From positions 682,001 through 746,000 of the forward strand of contig JALRME010000020.1 of the NCBI GenBank assembly GCA_026120035.1: DNA of 64,000 bases, written 5' to 3'. Of the stretch, positions 11,539 to 23,325 are shown piece after piece (position 1 is the stretch's first letter; every line of letters begins with the position of its first letter). The DNA comes from Coleophoma eucalyptorum. Taxonomy: Eukaryota > Ascomycota > Leotiomycetes > Helotiales > Dermateaceae. The translations under genes and the position numbers were made by a program. The notes beneath the pieces were generated by a model. That model saw nothing but the letters and a program-made list of their open reading frames with translations. It ran no database searches and was not told the origin of the DNA.

Positions 11539-13525
11539 ATGAGACTGCTGCTGTTCACGCTACTTTCCGGTGTAGTAACACACAGGAGAGTAAGTGCGTC
11601 AAGTGTAGAGGCTCGGTCGACTTCAACGTCAATACCATCTCCTGTCTCAATTGCTCCAAGCGAATGGTTGTTAGTACACAATCTATCCCGTACTCTCCTG
11701 CACTACTGATAGTACTCTTTTCGGTTTCTTATAGCGAAGGTGTTGATGGACAATGGAGCACCATAAATATTCGCGTTGGGACGCCAGCTCAAAACACGCG
11801 GGTTCTTGTTTCTACCGCTGGGCAAGACACAATGGTCGTTCTACCGCTTGGATGTTCATCGAATGCCTTCACCGATGGAGATGTTCCCACTAATTGTGCG
11901 AGTGGTCGCGGCGGGACCTTCGCCTATAACGAATCCTCTACCTGGGAAACCATGGGACAGTACTCTATCAATGAGGCGACGGTTGGGTTCGAATCAAACC
12001 TAGGTTACTCCCTCGTGGGGCTTTACGGAACCGATAACGTATCTTTGGGATTTACTGATGGACCAACTCTCACTAACCAGACAGTTGTTGCTTTTGCCAA
12101 GACCTCCCCGTTTTATATGTAAGTTCGATCTCGTTTGGGGAGCGACCTCATGCTGAATTTCAAAAGGGGAATATTTGGTCTGGGAACGCAACCAATCAAC
12201 TATACAGATTTGGGAAACTTTTCAACCCCTTCATATTTCCAGACTCTGAAAGCACAAAATTTAATACCTAGTCTCTCTTGGAGCTACACTGCGGGAGCGC
12301 ATTACTGTATGTCTTGAGGCCTTGAATATTGCAATAAGTGTGATTACTAACCGTGCATAGCAAACAAAGCTGGCTCTTTTATGCAGCTAATATATGGGGG
12401 TGAAGATACATCCCGCTACAGGGCAAATTCAGTTGAATTCACCATGAGTGAAGACATCACCAGAGATCTAGTCGTGAGCATCCAGTCAATCACCTACACC
12501 GGCACTACTGAATCATCGCTCTTGACAACACCAATAACTGCTTTCATTGACTCCACCGATCCGAACATATGGCTCCCCTCAGACGCTTGTCGTGCATTTG
12601 AGGATGCCTTTGGTATCAGTATCGACAATATTTCGGGTCTCTATCTGATAAACGATACGCAATACAACAGTCTATCAACTGCAAATCCAACTGTCAGCTT
12701 CCGCCTTGCAGATAGTAGTAGCGGCGGGGCTTTTGTTGATATCACCGTCCCATTTTTGGCTTTTGGCCAATTAGCTTCTTACCCCTTTGTAACCAACTCG
12801 TCGTATTATTTTCCTTTGCGCGAGGCCGCAAACTCAACACAATATACACTGGGTCGCACCTTTCTACAGGAAGCGTAAGTATTCATTAACCAAGACACAA
12901 ATTTTAGCTGTCGTATAATGGGCTATTCTTCACAGTGCTTACTTGTAACAGATATTTAACTGCGGATTATGAGAGGTCAACGTTTCGTGTTAGACAATGC
13001 CTCTTCGTCGACGGCGCAGCTGAAAATATCACTACTATCTATTCCGTCGATCAAAGTACTACTACTGGAAGTACAAGCTCCACATCCACCTCTACATCTG
13101 GAAATAACTCTTCAACCTCAAGCACATCAAAAAGTATCTCTGGTGGAGCAATTGCAGGCATCGTAGTTGGCAGTGTTGTTGCTATTGGCGCTGCTGCACT
13201 TCTCTTTCTCTATCGCCGACGTCGCCAGCAGCAAGCATTGAATAAGCAAAACGAGGGGGCTTCCACTTCACAAGACCTGGAAATGGAGCCTAAGCCATTT
13301 GATCCCGTATTTTTCAATGAAATGGACGATTCAAAGGTCGATGTGACGAAAACAAGAGTAGAACTCAACGGAAATGAAACCGACATGGTCCATATGCTGG
13401 ACGGAAATAATGTTGGTGCCGCAGAGCGTGGTGGACTGAGCCCACTGAGTCCACTGAGTGCAACGGACCCAAAACAACGGGCAAAGTCAGTTAACTCTGA
13501 GGATTCAAGATTTGAATTAGAATAA
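11539..13525 (+). CDS. Membrane-anchored pepsin-fold (A1-like) protein, probably catalytically inactive
   Basis: Five exons: 11539-11669, 11735-12118, 12167-12306, 12361-12874, 12952-13525, giving about 580 residues. The start gives a signal peptide (MRLLLFTLLSGVVTH). Pepsin-fold landmarks follow: WSTINIRVGTPAQ, then GIFGLGTQ, then YLTADYERSTFRV. The position of the first catalytic DTG reads STAG (VLVSTAGQDT), so the Asp is replaced by Ser. The second site reads FIDSTDPNIWLP, which keeps Asp but not the T-G. A Ser/Thr-rich stalk (about 421-452) leads to a transmembrane helix (about 454-477), an RRRR stop-transfer and an acidic cytosolic tail of about 100 residues. The layout resembles surface yapsin-like proteins, but proteolysis is unlikely; a binding or sensing role is inference. 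The first donor (GTTAGT) was chosen to restore phase. Confidence 0.88.
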
Positions 13526-15361
13526 TCAGTAGCTTGGTTGCTGCCAAAAACCAACATTTTATAAGTCATTAAATCATATAACTATCTTAAAATTTAATGT
13601 TTTCTCACGAATCAAATACACTCTGAGTATGTTTAATGCGGCTTAATATTGCTTGTTGCTATGCTAAACAACAACCAATGCCGGTTCTTAACTGAAGATT
13701 ATAGTAAATGTCAAAATGTAAGGTTTCACCTATCATTACGGTCCGGGGGGGGGGGCTGAAGAGATAGAGATAAAGGCGAATAGACAGGCTTTTCAACTCC
13801 AGTTGAAAGATGCGGAGGTACGTAACTTATAATTCTCATACTGTGACACATTAGTGCTAGAAAGTTGTGCCGCGAGTTATTCCCAACGACGATGTCATAA
13901 TTTAACTCCTTAACAAATATTATTATTTCTGGAGCAGCTGTGTTCAAAATAATTACTGTTAAATATATCACAGCTGAGTATCAGTCTTCCTGACCTCTTT
14001 CTGTCGGGGCTAAGATCTCGAATACGACAGGTAGTGTTGGTATACCTCTTATTTAAACTAAAAAAACCGGTCAAAATCTTGAGGTGAGAATGTAGATGAT
14101 TCTTTTAAGTGAGTGTGATGGAGGCCTTATAAATACAATCATAGTGTTTGCATCCGAGTACAAACACAGGCACATGCATGTGGTGTAACGATATTCCAAA
14201 CACATGCATATGCAGGTGGTATAACGATATTCCAACTAGTAGACATAATATGTATCAAGAAAATAATCGCAAAACTGTTACCTGACAGCCATCAAGATTC
14301 CCGCCCCCGCCCCCCACAAATCCTGGGCTCCCGAAAATGCCTTCAATTTGTTTCTCCTTCGAGATATGGATTGACCTCTGGAATCTGGGCACAAGTTTTC
14401 TTCCAGAAGAAGCCTGACCTCTTATGGTTGTTCGTGATTTCTAACGATGACTGGCATGCCAGAAAGCTGTCTCACGCCCCCAAGGTAATCAATTTATGTT
14501 AAGAACTTGGTAGGGAATGAGCAAGACAGTAAGAGTAGCCATCATAATTCCGCATTCACAGGTGTATTTCACACACTTCGGCTTAGTCTCATTAAATATG
14601 CAATATCTCAATCTGATGAACTGTTAATGTGATAGTACAACGATAACTTCTCTCGAGGGTTTTATTTGGAGACTATACACTCAGTCCGTACCTTCAACAG
14701 CTAAGCTTTGACTTTAGCGACATGCTAATTTTGGGGCGAATTCTGATGATGACTCGGAAATATTAGAAGCTGGTTCAAAATGACATAAAATGGGGAAAAT
14801 GTAAGCACGGAAGCATACTAAGTCCATATTAAGTGAAATAGTGCACGTCGTCTCAGCAGGCTAGGCCTCTCGCGCCGTATGTGTGAGGTCTTGTGGAGGT
14901 AGGCGAGTACGAACGTGCGAGTTGAAGCTGCCAATAAGGCTGCAGTAAGGTAAGGTATGTAATGATCAAATTCCCGGGTCCACGGGTGGCGGAAACAACA
15001 TCATTCTTCGAAAGCCTTGGTTTGGTGTTGAGGTTTATGCGAGGATATCACAGAACATAGTAAATACCAATTCATCTGTGGTGGCTTGGACACGATGGCC
15101 ACAGCCTTGAAAACAGGAGGAGCGGAAACAAGCGATTACGAACGCTCCAATCGGAAAGAGGATGACAGCATACCTACCCTTCCAGTTACACTTATTCTAG
15201 TAAACCGCAGCGGCTTACTATTTTATACTAGACTCTTTAAAGTTTAATGGTAATAAATCATCATACTTGACTAGAACCTGTTATGTCCTGAAAAGAATAA
15301 ATAGACAGTTGTGCTTCGACCAAAATCTTCCAGTCTACATAATTATCATCTTATTTCAGCT
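13526..15361. other. Intergenic region with LTR remnant
   Basis: About 1.8 kb. It contains a run of 11 G at 13745-13755 and the degenerate LTR-like element at 14035-14237. No gene was recognised in the rest. Confidence 0.6.
14035..14237 (+). mobile_element. Degenerate solo LTR-like element (copy A)
   Basis: This is related, in inverted orientation, to the element at 21055-21370. It begins TGTTGG, contains the TATAAATAC box, a decayed GTGTTTG..CAAACAC stem and a repeated GGTRTAACGATATTCCAA motif, and ends CCAACT where copy B has CCAACA. It is flanked by GGTAG (14030-14034) and AGTAG (14238-14242), a 5-bp target duplication with one transition. Most differences from copy B in the alignable parts are C/T or G/A, as after RIP or deamination. 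Confidence 0.7.
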
Positions 15362-17553
15362 ATGATTTCTCTTTTAAGCATCTTCATCTCAGGTGTTTTT
15401 TACACAGTGGTGGCTTCTACCACAAATGCGAATTTTAGCACAATCAGATGGGTAGACTGCAAGGACAATGTCCCTTCCGACGCTATCTTCGATTCCACGG
15501 GGCTTGATCTCAAAGAGCTTCCTCCAAGACTTCATTGTGGTCAAATCGACGTCCCAATGGACTACTCAAGGCCTTTTTCTCTGAATAACACTATAACTCT
15601 TGGCTTGGCTATGTATCGACCGGAAAACCCAGAAGGAGTTATCTTCTTGTTTGCATTCCCCTTTGATTGCAAAGACCTAAGACTAATCGTTTGATATCTA
15701 GTAACCCAGGAGGGAGCGATCCAGCAGTTGTTGCGGCTTGGGATTTCGCCTTGAACCGAACGGATTTGTTTTCTGGCCTGGAGGTTTTCGATTTGATGAG
15801 TAAGACAAGCCTATGAATGAATCTAGAGTCTATGTGATAACAGGGAGTTGTGTAGTGGTAGACGTACGAGGGACGTTCAGCTCCAACCAACTGAATGTCT
15901 CTTTGGACGCATTTAGTGCACTCTTCGGCCCTTAGTAAGAAACTAGTTTTGACCCTGTTACAAAGCTAACAAGTACATACAGCCCAACCACACAAGAGGA
16001 ATTTAGTGCAATACAAGATGCTTCACTTAAGATGGCCCAATCATGGATTGATTGGAGTACCCCACCAGGAATTGTGCAATATGTGGGCACAAGAGAAGTT
16101 GTTCAGGACTTTGAACGCATCCGTCAAGCATTGGGCTATGCCAAGATTCATTTTATTGGGGATTCATAGTGTGTATCCTCTTATTGCTTATTTAATCCCA
16201 AGCTGAAGTCATTGCTTCTATAGCGGATCTTATCGAGCATCGCAATATGCCGTTACATTCCCAGAACATGTGGATCGCTTTGTTTTGGATGCTGTAGCAC
16301 CTCATGGCCGAGTATAGATTCGCATTGATTCGTAGACCCCACAGAGCTGACAATCGATTGCAGAGCGAATTTGATAAAGCACAAGATACGGTAGCTGCCA
16401 TAAATCGAGCAATGCTTCGAGTGGATGCATACTGCCAGCAAAATGCCACATGCCCTTTTCACTCTCAAGGCAAAGGCAGTGTTCTCAGAGTATATCTACT
16501 ATCCAAGTTATATATTACGTTATACTTATTTATACCATTTATAGGTACTTCAGCAAGTAATAGCAGCTGCGAAAACTACACCTCTCAGCTTTTGTACAAA
16601 TGCAACCTCCTGCGAGCAAACCATCACAAGTGATGCTGTTAGACAGGCAGTGTTCAACAGCTTGTCTGGGTTACCGGATTTCCCCCAGATTGTCCAATCT
16701 CTGAAAGAAGCATCAGATGGCAACGGCACTAGTTACGGTAGTGAATCCAGTGACGGGATCCTAGGGGTATTAGCCGTTCCATTGGAGTGTAACGACCAAG
16801 GTATCTATGTGGAATGATACAAGATTGCTTATATGAACTCATTGTGTCTAGATTCGCAGCTTCATACCTTTTCTGACTTTCAAAAATCACTTTCTACTGG
16901 TCTGAAGGTAACAAAGCATCCATTTCAAATAGTAGTGGCTATTAAGACAGCATCTGACACTTCTACAGAACGATATCACGGGAATTGGCATGAATAATAT
17001 TTGGCTCCTGGAAGTAAGTAAATTGAACATTAGATCTATAATCGTACTGAAAAGCTGATTGTCAAGCTTGCTTGCTCTGCATGGCCATTCCCTCCGTTGC
17101 CTCAGAAAACTCTTAGGCTCAGCTCGCCTATGCTTCTCGTAACTGCGGATTTTGATGCAGAGTATAACGCGACCCCGCCTTCCATGACATATACTCATAC
17201 TTACGAAATTTCACAGCGCTCCTACCGAATGGTCTACCTTTTTATGGGAACAGGCTCCTGCTTCCGAGCTTATTGTTCGTCATGGCGATGGTCATGTCTC
17301 TATCCAATGTCTGTTGACCCCAATGTATTCCATCTCTTTTACTGATGTCGCGACTATAGTTGAGCACCAATGTTCAACCACACTTACAAAAGACTACCTT
17401 CGTACAGGGGTTCTACCCTCAGCCAGAAAGCTTCCACTTGTCTCTGTGTATGCACCAAGGACAGAACGGGATCCGATAAACAGTCCTTACTCTGTGCCTA
17501 CCGAGCCTAGTGTTGCCGAGACGAGTAACTGTATGTTGGATCCTTGTATTTAA
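15362..17553 (+). CDS. Secreted alpha/beta hydrolase of the tripeptidyl-aminopeptidase (TAP-like) type
   Basis: Eleven short exons: 15362-15648, 15702-15799, 15856-15934, 15983-16168, 16224-16311, 16364-16489, 16545-16800, 16852-16907, 16969-17013, 17067-17161, 17217-17553. Joined, they give about 550 residues in one frame. A signal peptide (MISLLSIFISGVFYTVVA) is followed by LHCGQIDVPMDY, FNPGGSDP (oxyanion region), VDVRGT, the nucleophile elbow GDSYGS (split by an intron), FVLDAVAPHG, then LLVTADFDAD (acid) and RHGDGHVS (catalytic His). This matches the family of secreted serine exopeptidases related to Streptomyces tripeptidyl aminopeptidase, with the C-terminal TAP-like domain. A complete triad suggests an active enzyme. 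Exon 10 ends at an unusual GTATAA donor, but the join reproduces the family sequence TEWSTFLWEQAP exactly where expected. Confidence 0.87.
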
Positions 17554-18546
17554 GGATAGTATAGTATCGTTAGCTACGACGTTGTGAAAGATATGGCTTT
17601 GCAACATGCACGCTATTGGATGCTTGGCAGGTTTGACACTTCATATGACTGAGCGAAGTGCTTTTTTGGGACTAGTAGGCCACTTCAGGTATTTTTAGGT
17701 CATAGCTACAAAGGTAGTATTACTGTATCGCCATATATCCCAAATTCTGTAATGTGAAGAGTAGCAGCAATGGATATCATTATATAAAACGTATTATCAT
17801 CCAATAACTGTAGGATTAAGAATATTTCTCCACTTGGCCGCCTTGCAGAAGTCATGTTATATCACAAGTACAAGTTCCTGGTCAGGCATCTCCATACACA
17901 GAGATAATGGCAGAAACTAGCCGGCGAGGTGAAGATTCGTTTCGGTATCTTACTGATACATAAGCAGTAGCTAGAGTTTGAATATTTTCCATTACTGCAG
18001 GGAGCACCAGTGGCTTTAAAGATATGGATAAATACTGCTATGGGGCCACTGCAGTTCTGCGATGATTCGTACGCTCGTAGTCGCTTAGCAACCCCTCATC
18101 TTTGTAAGCAAACCACAACCAATGCGTTGCGATTATTATTGAACCCGCTATGGGATTGGGCCTGATGTCTCTCGGATAGCTTGCTTTATTACATGAAATC
18201 TGACAGCCTCTTCTTCCGCACAACCAACTAAGATCTGACATGCGTATTCCATAGTGCGATCAATCTTTTTAGTACGCAACAATGGATGGTTCTTACTATA
18301 TCTGGTCATTATATATATGCTACGAGACAGACGATTGGCAAGACCGTACTCGCTTGTCTGTACTGCAGTGACACTGACCGTGTGTGAAATCTTGCGTGCC
18401 ACTTTTGCTTTTCCCTCTCACAGCGTGATCGTTTTGTTGCTGTCAACAGACTATTGAGGAATTTGTTAGATCACTTCAACAGAAGCTGGTGCTAAGTAAT
18501 CTATTAACGACTTCAACTTGCATGTCTGATTGGAAACCTTGTCGAG
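17554..18546. other. Intergenic region
   Basis: About 1 kb between the hydrolase stop and the regulator start, presumably 3' UTR plus promoter. No coding or RNA feature recognised. Confidence 0.6.
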
Positions 18547-20236
18547 ATGGGCGGCAACGTCCCAAAGCCATATATGCCAAGAGCGAGCAAGCCAAAGGTA
18601 CGAACAGGATGCATAGTTTGCAAGTAAGATCTTTCCTATCAAAATCACTGGGAGATCCGACACTCAGGGCTCATGTTCTAGAATACGGCGCGTTAAATGT
18701 GACGAAGCAAAGCCCGCCTGCTTAAAATGCACTTCTACTGGTAGAAACTGTAACGGCTACTCCATGCCGTTACCAAAGCCTGCCTCCTCCCACCGTAAGA
18801 CCGAGGCAACATATACGGAAAACAGCAGTATTATCACTAGAACCCCGGGTTTTGATGCTTGTGCGAATTATGACGAGCGTCGAAGTTTCCACTATTTCGA
18901 ATGTTTAAGATTCCATGTCAACTCGTACTGTCACGATTCCTATCTATTACATCGGCTACTTCTTCAAGCAAGTCATTCGGTACCGTGTATTAGACACGGT
19001 CTTCTTGCTTTGAGTTCGATTTATGAGGATTGCAAGACGGCAAATCGAGGCTCGCAGCCTATCTCCTATGGCCAACCAAGGCCAATGAATCGGTTTGCCC
19101 TGATGCAATATAGCAAAGCTACAAGGCTGCTTGTGGAGCATATTTCCTCAAAAGAATCTATTCAAGTAACCTTAATGGCATGCCTTCTTTTCGTGTTGCT
19201 AGAGTTCTCCCGCGACGATTTTAATATGGGGTTAATCCACTTAAAGAATGGCCTCCAGATCCTCCAGAACTTTCAGAAACCGCAAAGACACGCTCTCATT
19301 GTGAAAAGATTCTCTGAAGGCGTGGACTTAATTTTGTCGGGGTCATTCACACGCCTAAATATACAGGCAACAATCCACGGGAACCCCACTTCAGATTACA
19401 ACCTAGAAGCACCGGTTCTATATGTCGGAAGTCTAACGAGCATACCGGAGAGATTCTCGACCCTTGCTGAAGCACGTAACAGCCTTGACCGCATGGTAAG
19501 CTCTATTTGGCGATTTCTTCGTGGCATGTTCACGCCGCAATTTCTGAAAATGAAACCACAAGATTATCCTGAGTCACCAGAAGCCATTCGCCGCTTGTAT
19601 CTAAAAGATTTACAAGATTGGCTTAGCGCATTTCAAGATATTTCTCTCTCTACCATGGGTTCCCAGACAGCTGCGGAGTCTATTGGTATTCTTGTTCTTC
19701 AAATCTATCATTCCATGATGGTTGTAAAACTCAAAACTGTCTTCTCTCCATCGCAAATGGTCTATGACGACTATATCTTGGATTTTGAGCACATAACATC
19801 TCTTGTAGAAGGAATTATGTACAAGTCACCAACAGCTGAAATAAGCACTCTCTTCCTTGACCTAGGACTGATGGCTCCTCTATTTTTCGTCGTTCTTAAG
19901 TGTCGCAGTCTGAAGATCCGCAGGCGAGCGATTGAACTTCTAAAGCTCGCACCTGAACGAGAGGGTATGTGGATTCGCTCTGATATTCTTGAATGCGCGG
20001 AATGGAAGGTTGACAAGGAGGAGCTTGGGCGTGGTGATCTACCAGAGTCTACTTTGCTGCCTGAAACTGCGAGGATACACCACGAATCTATTAAGGAGGT
20101 TGTGATTGCCGGAGAGGCGGTTGTTATAGTACATTATGGCCTAGGTCCGCTAAGGCCAGACGGTTCGATCTTCTATGAGGAGGCTCTTACTACATTGTCT
20201 AGTGGAATAGGTTTAAGAATGGGAGATGTGGTATGA
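18547..20236 (+). CDS. Zn2Cys6 transcription factor with fungal-specific domain
   Basis: Two exons, 18547-18623 and 18682-20236, give about 543 residues. The short first exon supplies MGGNVPKPY and the first two zinc ligands. The joined motif is CIVCKIRRVKC then CLKCTSTGRNC, the standard C-x2-C-x6-C-x6-C-x2-C-x6-C binuclear cluster. The intron falls just after the second Cys codon, so a start in exon 2 (18764) would lose the DNA-binding domain. The remainder is helical and resembles the Fungal_trans_2 class (FECLRFHVNSYCHDSYLLHRLLLQ and onward). It is presumably a nuclear regulator. Its target is unknown; the hydrolase just upstream on the same strand is a candidate by position only. Confidence 0.9.
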
Positions 20237-22244
20237 ACTGATCTTATACTCATGTCATTAATTAGATTACTATAAATTAATAGTGAATCCAGCAGTTTAT
20301 AAATCATGGAAAACAACTGAAAAGAATAGTAAGCCATCCTTTTAGCCGCCGTATAGCAATATAGTTCTCCAATATATCAATAATCGCGGTCAAGCAACTT
20401 TCTCATAGCATACCAAGCTTACAGAGAACATAACTATTCAGCTATTATCTAACAAGCAATTGTTTTAAAAGTAAGCATGCTTGTGCTATTAGTTTTCAAA
20501 ATTCAAGACTTTGATTATATTCTTGATATATTATTCTGTTTCAGGTGTAAGAATATGTAAGTCATTATAGTCGATTTCGAAGTAGCTCCCTTAATTTACT
20601 ATTTTCATTAAGGTATGCTCGATTGTTTCGTGGATAGATCGTAAAGCCATGTAGGATTACATCAAAGTGACTATTTATGGGTTATATGAACTTATGTCAT
20701 GATGTGCCAAGGAAGAAAAGCTTGTACTGGAGCCTTATGCACATGACAAACTGGTTGTGCCTATCATCACGTCTCCAACTTTACTTCAATTCATAAATAC
20801 GGTTCTCTTCAGCTGTGCATCTCTCTCGTGATTAAATTCGTTTAACAGAAAATGGAAAGTTCTATTTCGGTTGCTAATGTATATAGTTCGAGTTAGAAAT
20901 AACAATGTTTTTCCAACTGAGGGAGCCGCTTTCTATTCCCAAAAATCAAGCTTTACCTGCTACTGTTCTTTACTACTTTTAATTGGACGAACTTATTTTA
21001 GTTTCAAAGAAAATTACGAATTCTGGCAACCTTGTTCAAGTTGGTGTTATTAACTGTTGGGATATCGATATATCTACCACCTGCACGCGAGGTAACATCG
21101 TTACACCTTATGTAGGTATTGGTATATCGCTACGCCACCTATAGGCGTATAGAGTTGGAATATCGCTATACTACTTACTTGTTCCCGTGTTTGCGCTCAG
21201 GCGCAAACACTACATATGACTGTATTACTACGGAGGTCGAATCAATACCTAGAAGGGGTATTTATAAGACCTCCACCACACCCACTTAGAAGAATCATCT
21301 ATGTTTTACCTTACCATTTTGACCTGTCTATTACAGATATTGAAATAAGAGGTATATAGATCAACCAACATTAACTGTTATCGAATAAAATATGGCGCGT
21401 GTCTAGCTTTTCCTTAAAATATTTGCGTGCAGACAAAGGATGCTCGACCCAGCAACTAGCCTACTCAAAAAAGAAGGCATTGCAATGCAATCATAGGAGG
21501 AACAAAATGTCGTCATTGCTGATCTACTTGATGAGGAATATGTCTCAACTTCTATGTTTACTATTAGACTATGGACACTCTTGGCTAGGCCAGACTCACC
21601 GATCGGTATTAAGTTTGTCTGCATTTCAAATGGGAGATATTAAGAAGTACCAAGTTTAACGCAGAATAAAATTCCCATTCTTTGGAATGGGCTGCATTAA
21701 GATTAAAGTCTATCTCAAGGTTTTAACTTTCAACCTTATCTTACGCTCCACTGCAACACTAAAGGTTTCGCCATTTGCTAACCAAATTCTTAATTCGGAT
21801 CTGATTTCCGTGCCTGTTGGTGAGTATCTCAATGAACTTAACTGATACATTTTATGGACAGAAAAAAGACTCCGAGAGTTAAAATCATTGTAGCAAGAAG
21901 AATATCTAGGGAGGTTATTGAGAAAAACGCTAAGTTTCTAGTAGACGGTAATTAATTTAGCTATGTGCAAAACTTTCAAAGTATATCGAGTTGGCTTTAC
22001 AAAACATAGAATTCTCTTTTGCTGATAAATAAAGGCTATATGCGTCATCAAAACTTAGATTTGTTCTTGGTGGCCTGTACGTTATATGCCATGGCATTGG
22101 AATGCGCTCGTGTAATAAGTACTTTCTAAAGTTTTAGGTGAGGAATTAGAAACAATTACTTAGCAGCTTCCCTGTAGCTATATAGTTTATCTAACTTCGG
22201 CATTTCAACTTCAACTTCGAATTTATTCTCTCCTCTCTACACGT
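20237..22244. other. Intergenic region with solo LTR
   Basis: Two kb of AT-rich sequence containing the solo LTR at 21055-21370. A stretch at about 21447-21720 reads as broken coding sequence in one frame (see findings). No intact gene. Confidence 0.6.
21055..21370 (-). mobile_element. Solo LTR (copy B)
   Basis: A 316-bp element with TGTTGG at its left end and CCAACA at its right end, flanked by a perfect 5-bp target-site duplication, TTAAC (21050-21054 and 21371-21375). These are hallmarks of an LTR left after recombination of a retrotransposon. Read on the minus strand it carries a TATAAATACC promoter box (about 21260-21270) and internal GGTGTAACGAT-type repeats. A perfect 10-bp hairpin, GTGTTTGCGC / GCGCAAACAC with a 4-nt loop, lies at 21187-21210. 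No internal retrotransposon coding region is present. Confidence 0.88.
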
Positions 22245-22914
22245 ATGATGTTCTCCATACTCTTTTCACTGCCATTAACGGCACTGTTTGTTCAACTTTC
22301 CTTCGCTACACCTGCTAATATACGGAGTCATCCTACTATTGCTACATACACTGCTGATGTGGGTATATGCTTGCGCTCTTGTAATGAACAGAATTTTAAT
22401 CAGATATCCAATGTAGTTTGATCTCTACCCAACCTCACTAGTGAACATTAACTACGTCAAAGAATACAAATCCATTTACTGGCAAGGCATGATTGTCAGC
22501 AATACCGCAAATCAAATCACTGGCGTCAAGGCACACTCGCCTAACATCACAGCCGCATGGAGGATAGATACTCAGTTAATAGGAGGTGCCGCATCCATGC
22601 TAGCCAACTATACTAATTCACGGACAACGAGCTTTCATGTGACTTCATTCTGGTATGGCTGTGCAATCCCAACTGTACAAGGCACGATTGGGATTCCAAG
22701 TGCCTGCACAATCACTGTTAGGGGTTACAACTCGAATAACAACGTTGTTGTAAGCCAGGATTTCACGTATGTTCCGACCGGGTTGAGCAACCAGATGATG
22801 GTTCAGGCAATAGTGGGCAAGGAGTTTAAGAATCTCAAGAAGGTGACTTTCAGCACTAGTCCAATAGTGGTCGCCCTTATCGATAGCGTTGTATATACGG
22901 TGCAGCTGTCATAA
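22245..22914 (+). CDS. Small secreted protein of unknown function
   Basis: Two exons, 22245-22358 and 22417-22914, give about 203 residues. The ATG pair at 22245/22248 opens a strong signal peptide (MMFSILFSLPLTALFVQLSFA). The mature part is beta-strand-rich with two cysteines (FWYGCAIP and IPSACTITV), which could form one disulphide, and several N-x-S/T sites. It resembles fungal secreted proteins with a single beta-sandwich-like domain but I cannot name a family. The donor GTGGGT was chosen because it keeps phase; the nearby GTATAT would create a stop. It could be an effector-like or wall-associated protein; that is inference. Confidence 0.75.
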
Positions 22915-23325
22915 ACAGTTTAGATCTATTAGTACGCCAGTTGATACTATTCAAGAGTACTATCAGCTCAGCAGCGAACCATATTCATACTTAATTTTGA
23001 AAAACCGTCTTTAGCTAGTTCAGTTTTAGAGCACATAGTCTGAAGAGTTTAATGAATAATTTTAAGATATGTTAAGCTTCGATGGAATAATTTATAGTAG
23101 TAGCACATTAAGTGGCCTAATCTATGGTATGTATTAATTATGGATGCATCGCATTAATAGGAATTTATTCTGGCTCAAACCAGAATCCTCAAACCAGAAT
23201 CAAGCTTCTGGGATTATATTAGTTTCAGCCCCACCATTCAAGACCTAAGGCTTGAGGTCGCTAAAAAGTTGTCTATCAAACGTATAAATGTAAAATTCTA
23301 TACCAAGCGCGCGCTGGCAATGAGC
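22915..23325. other. Intergenic region between convergent genes
   Basis: About 410 bp. It holds an ATTCTGG..CCAGAAT inverted repeat followed by a second copy of CTCAAACCAGAATC (about 23167-23200). Nothing else recognised. Confidence 0.55.

Noticed and set aside
13745..13755. Run of 11 G
   Set aside because: Simple homopolymer; could be a sequencing artefact, no associated feature.
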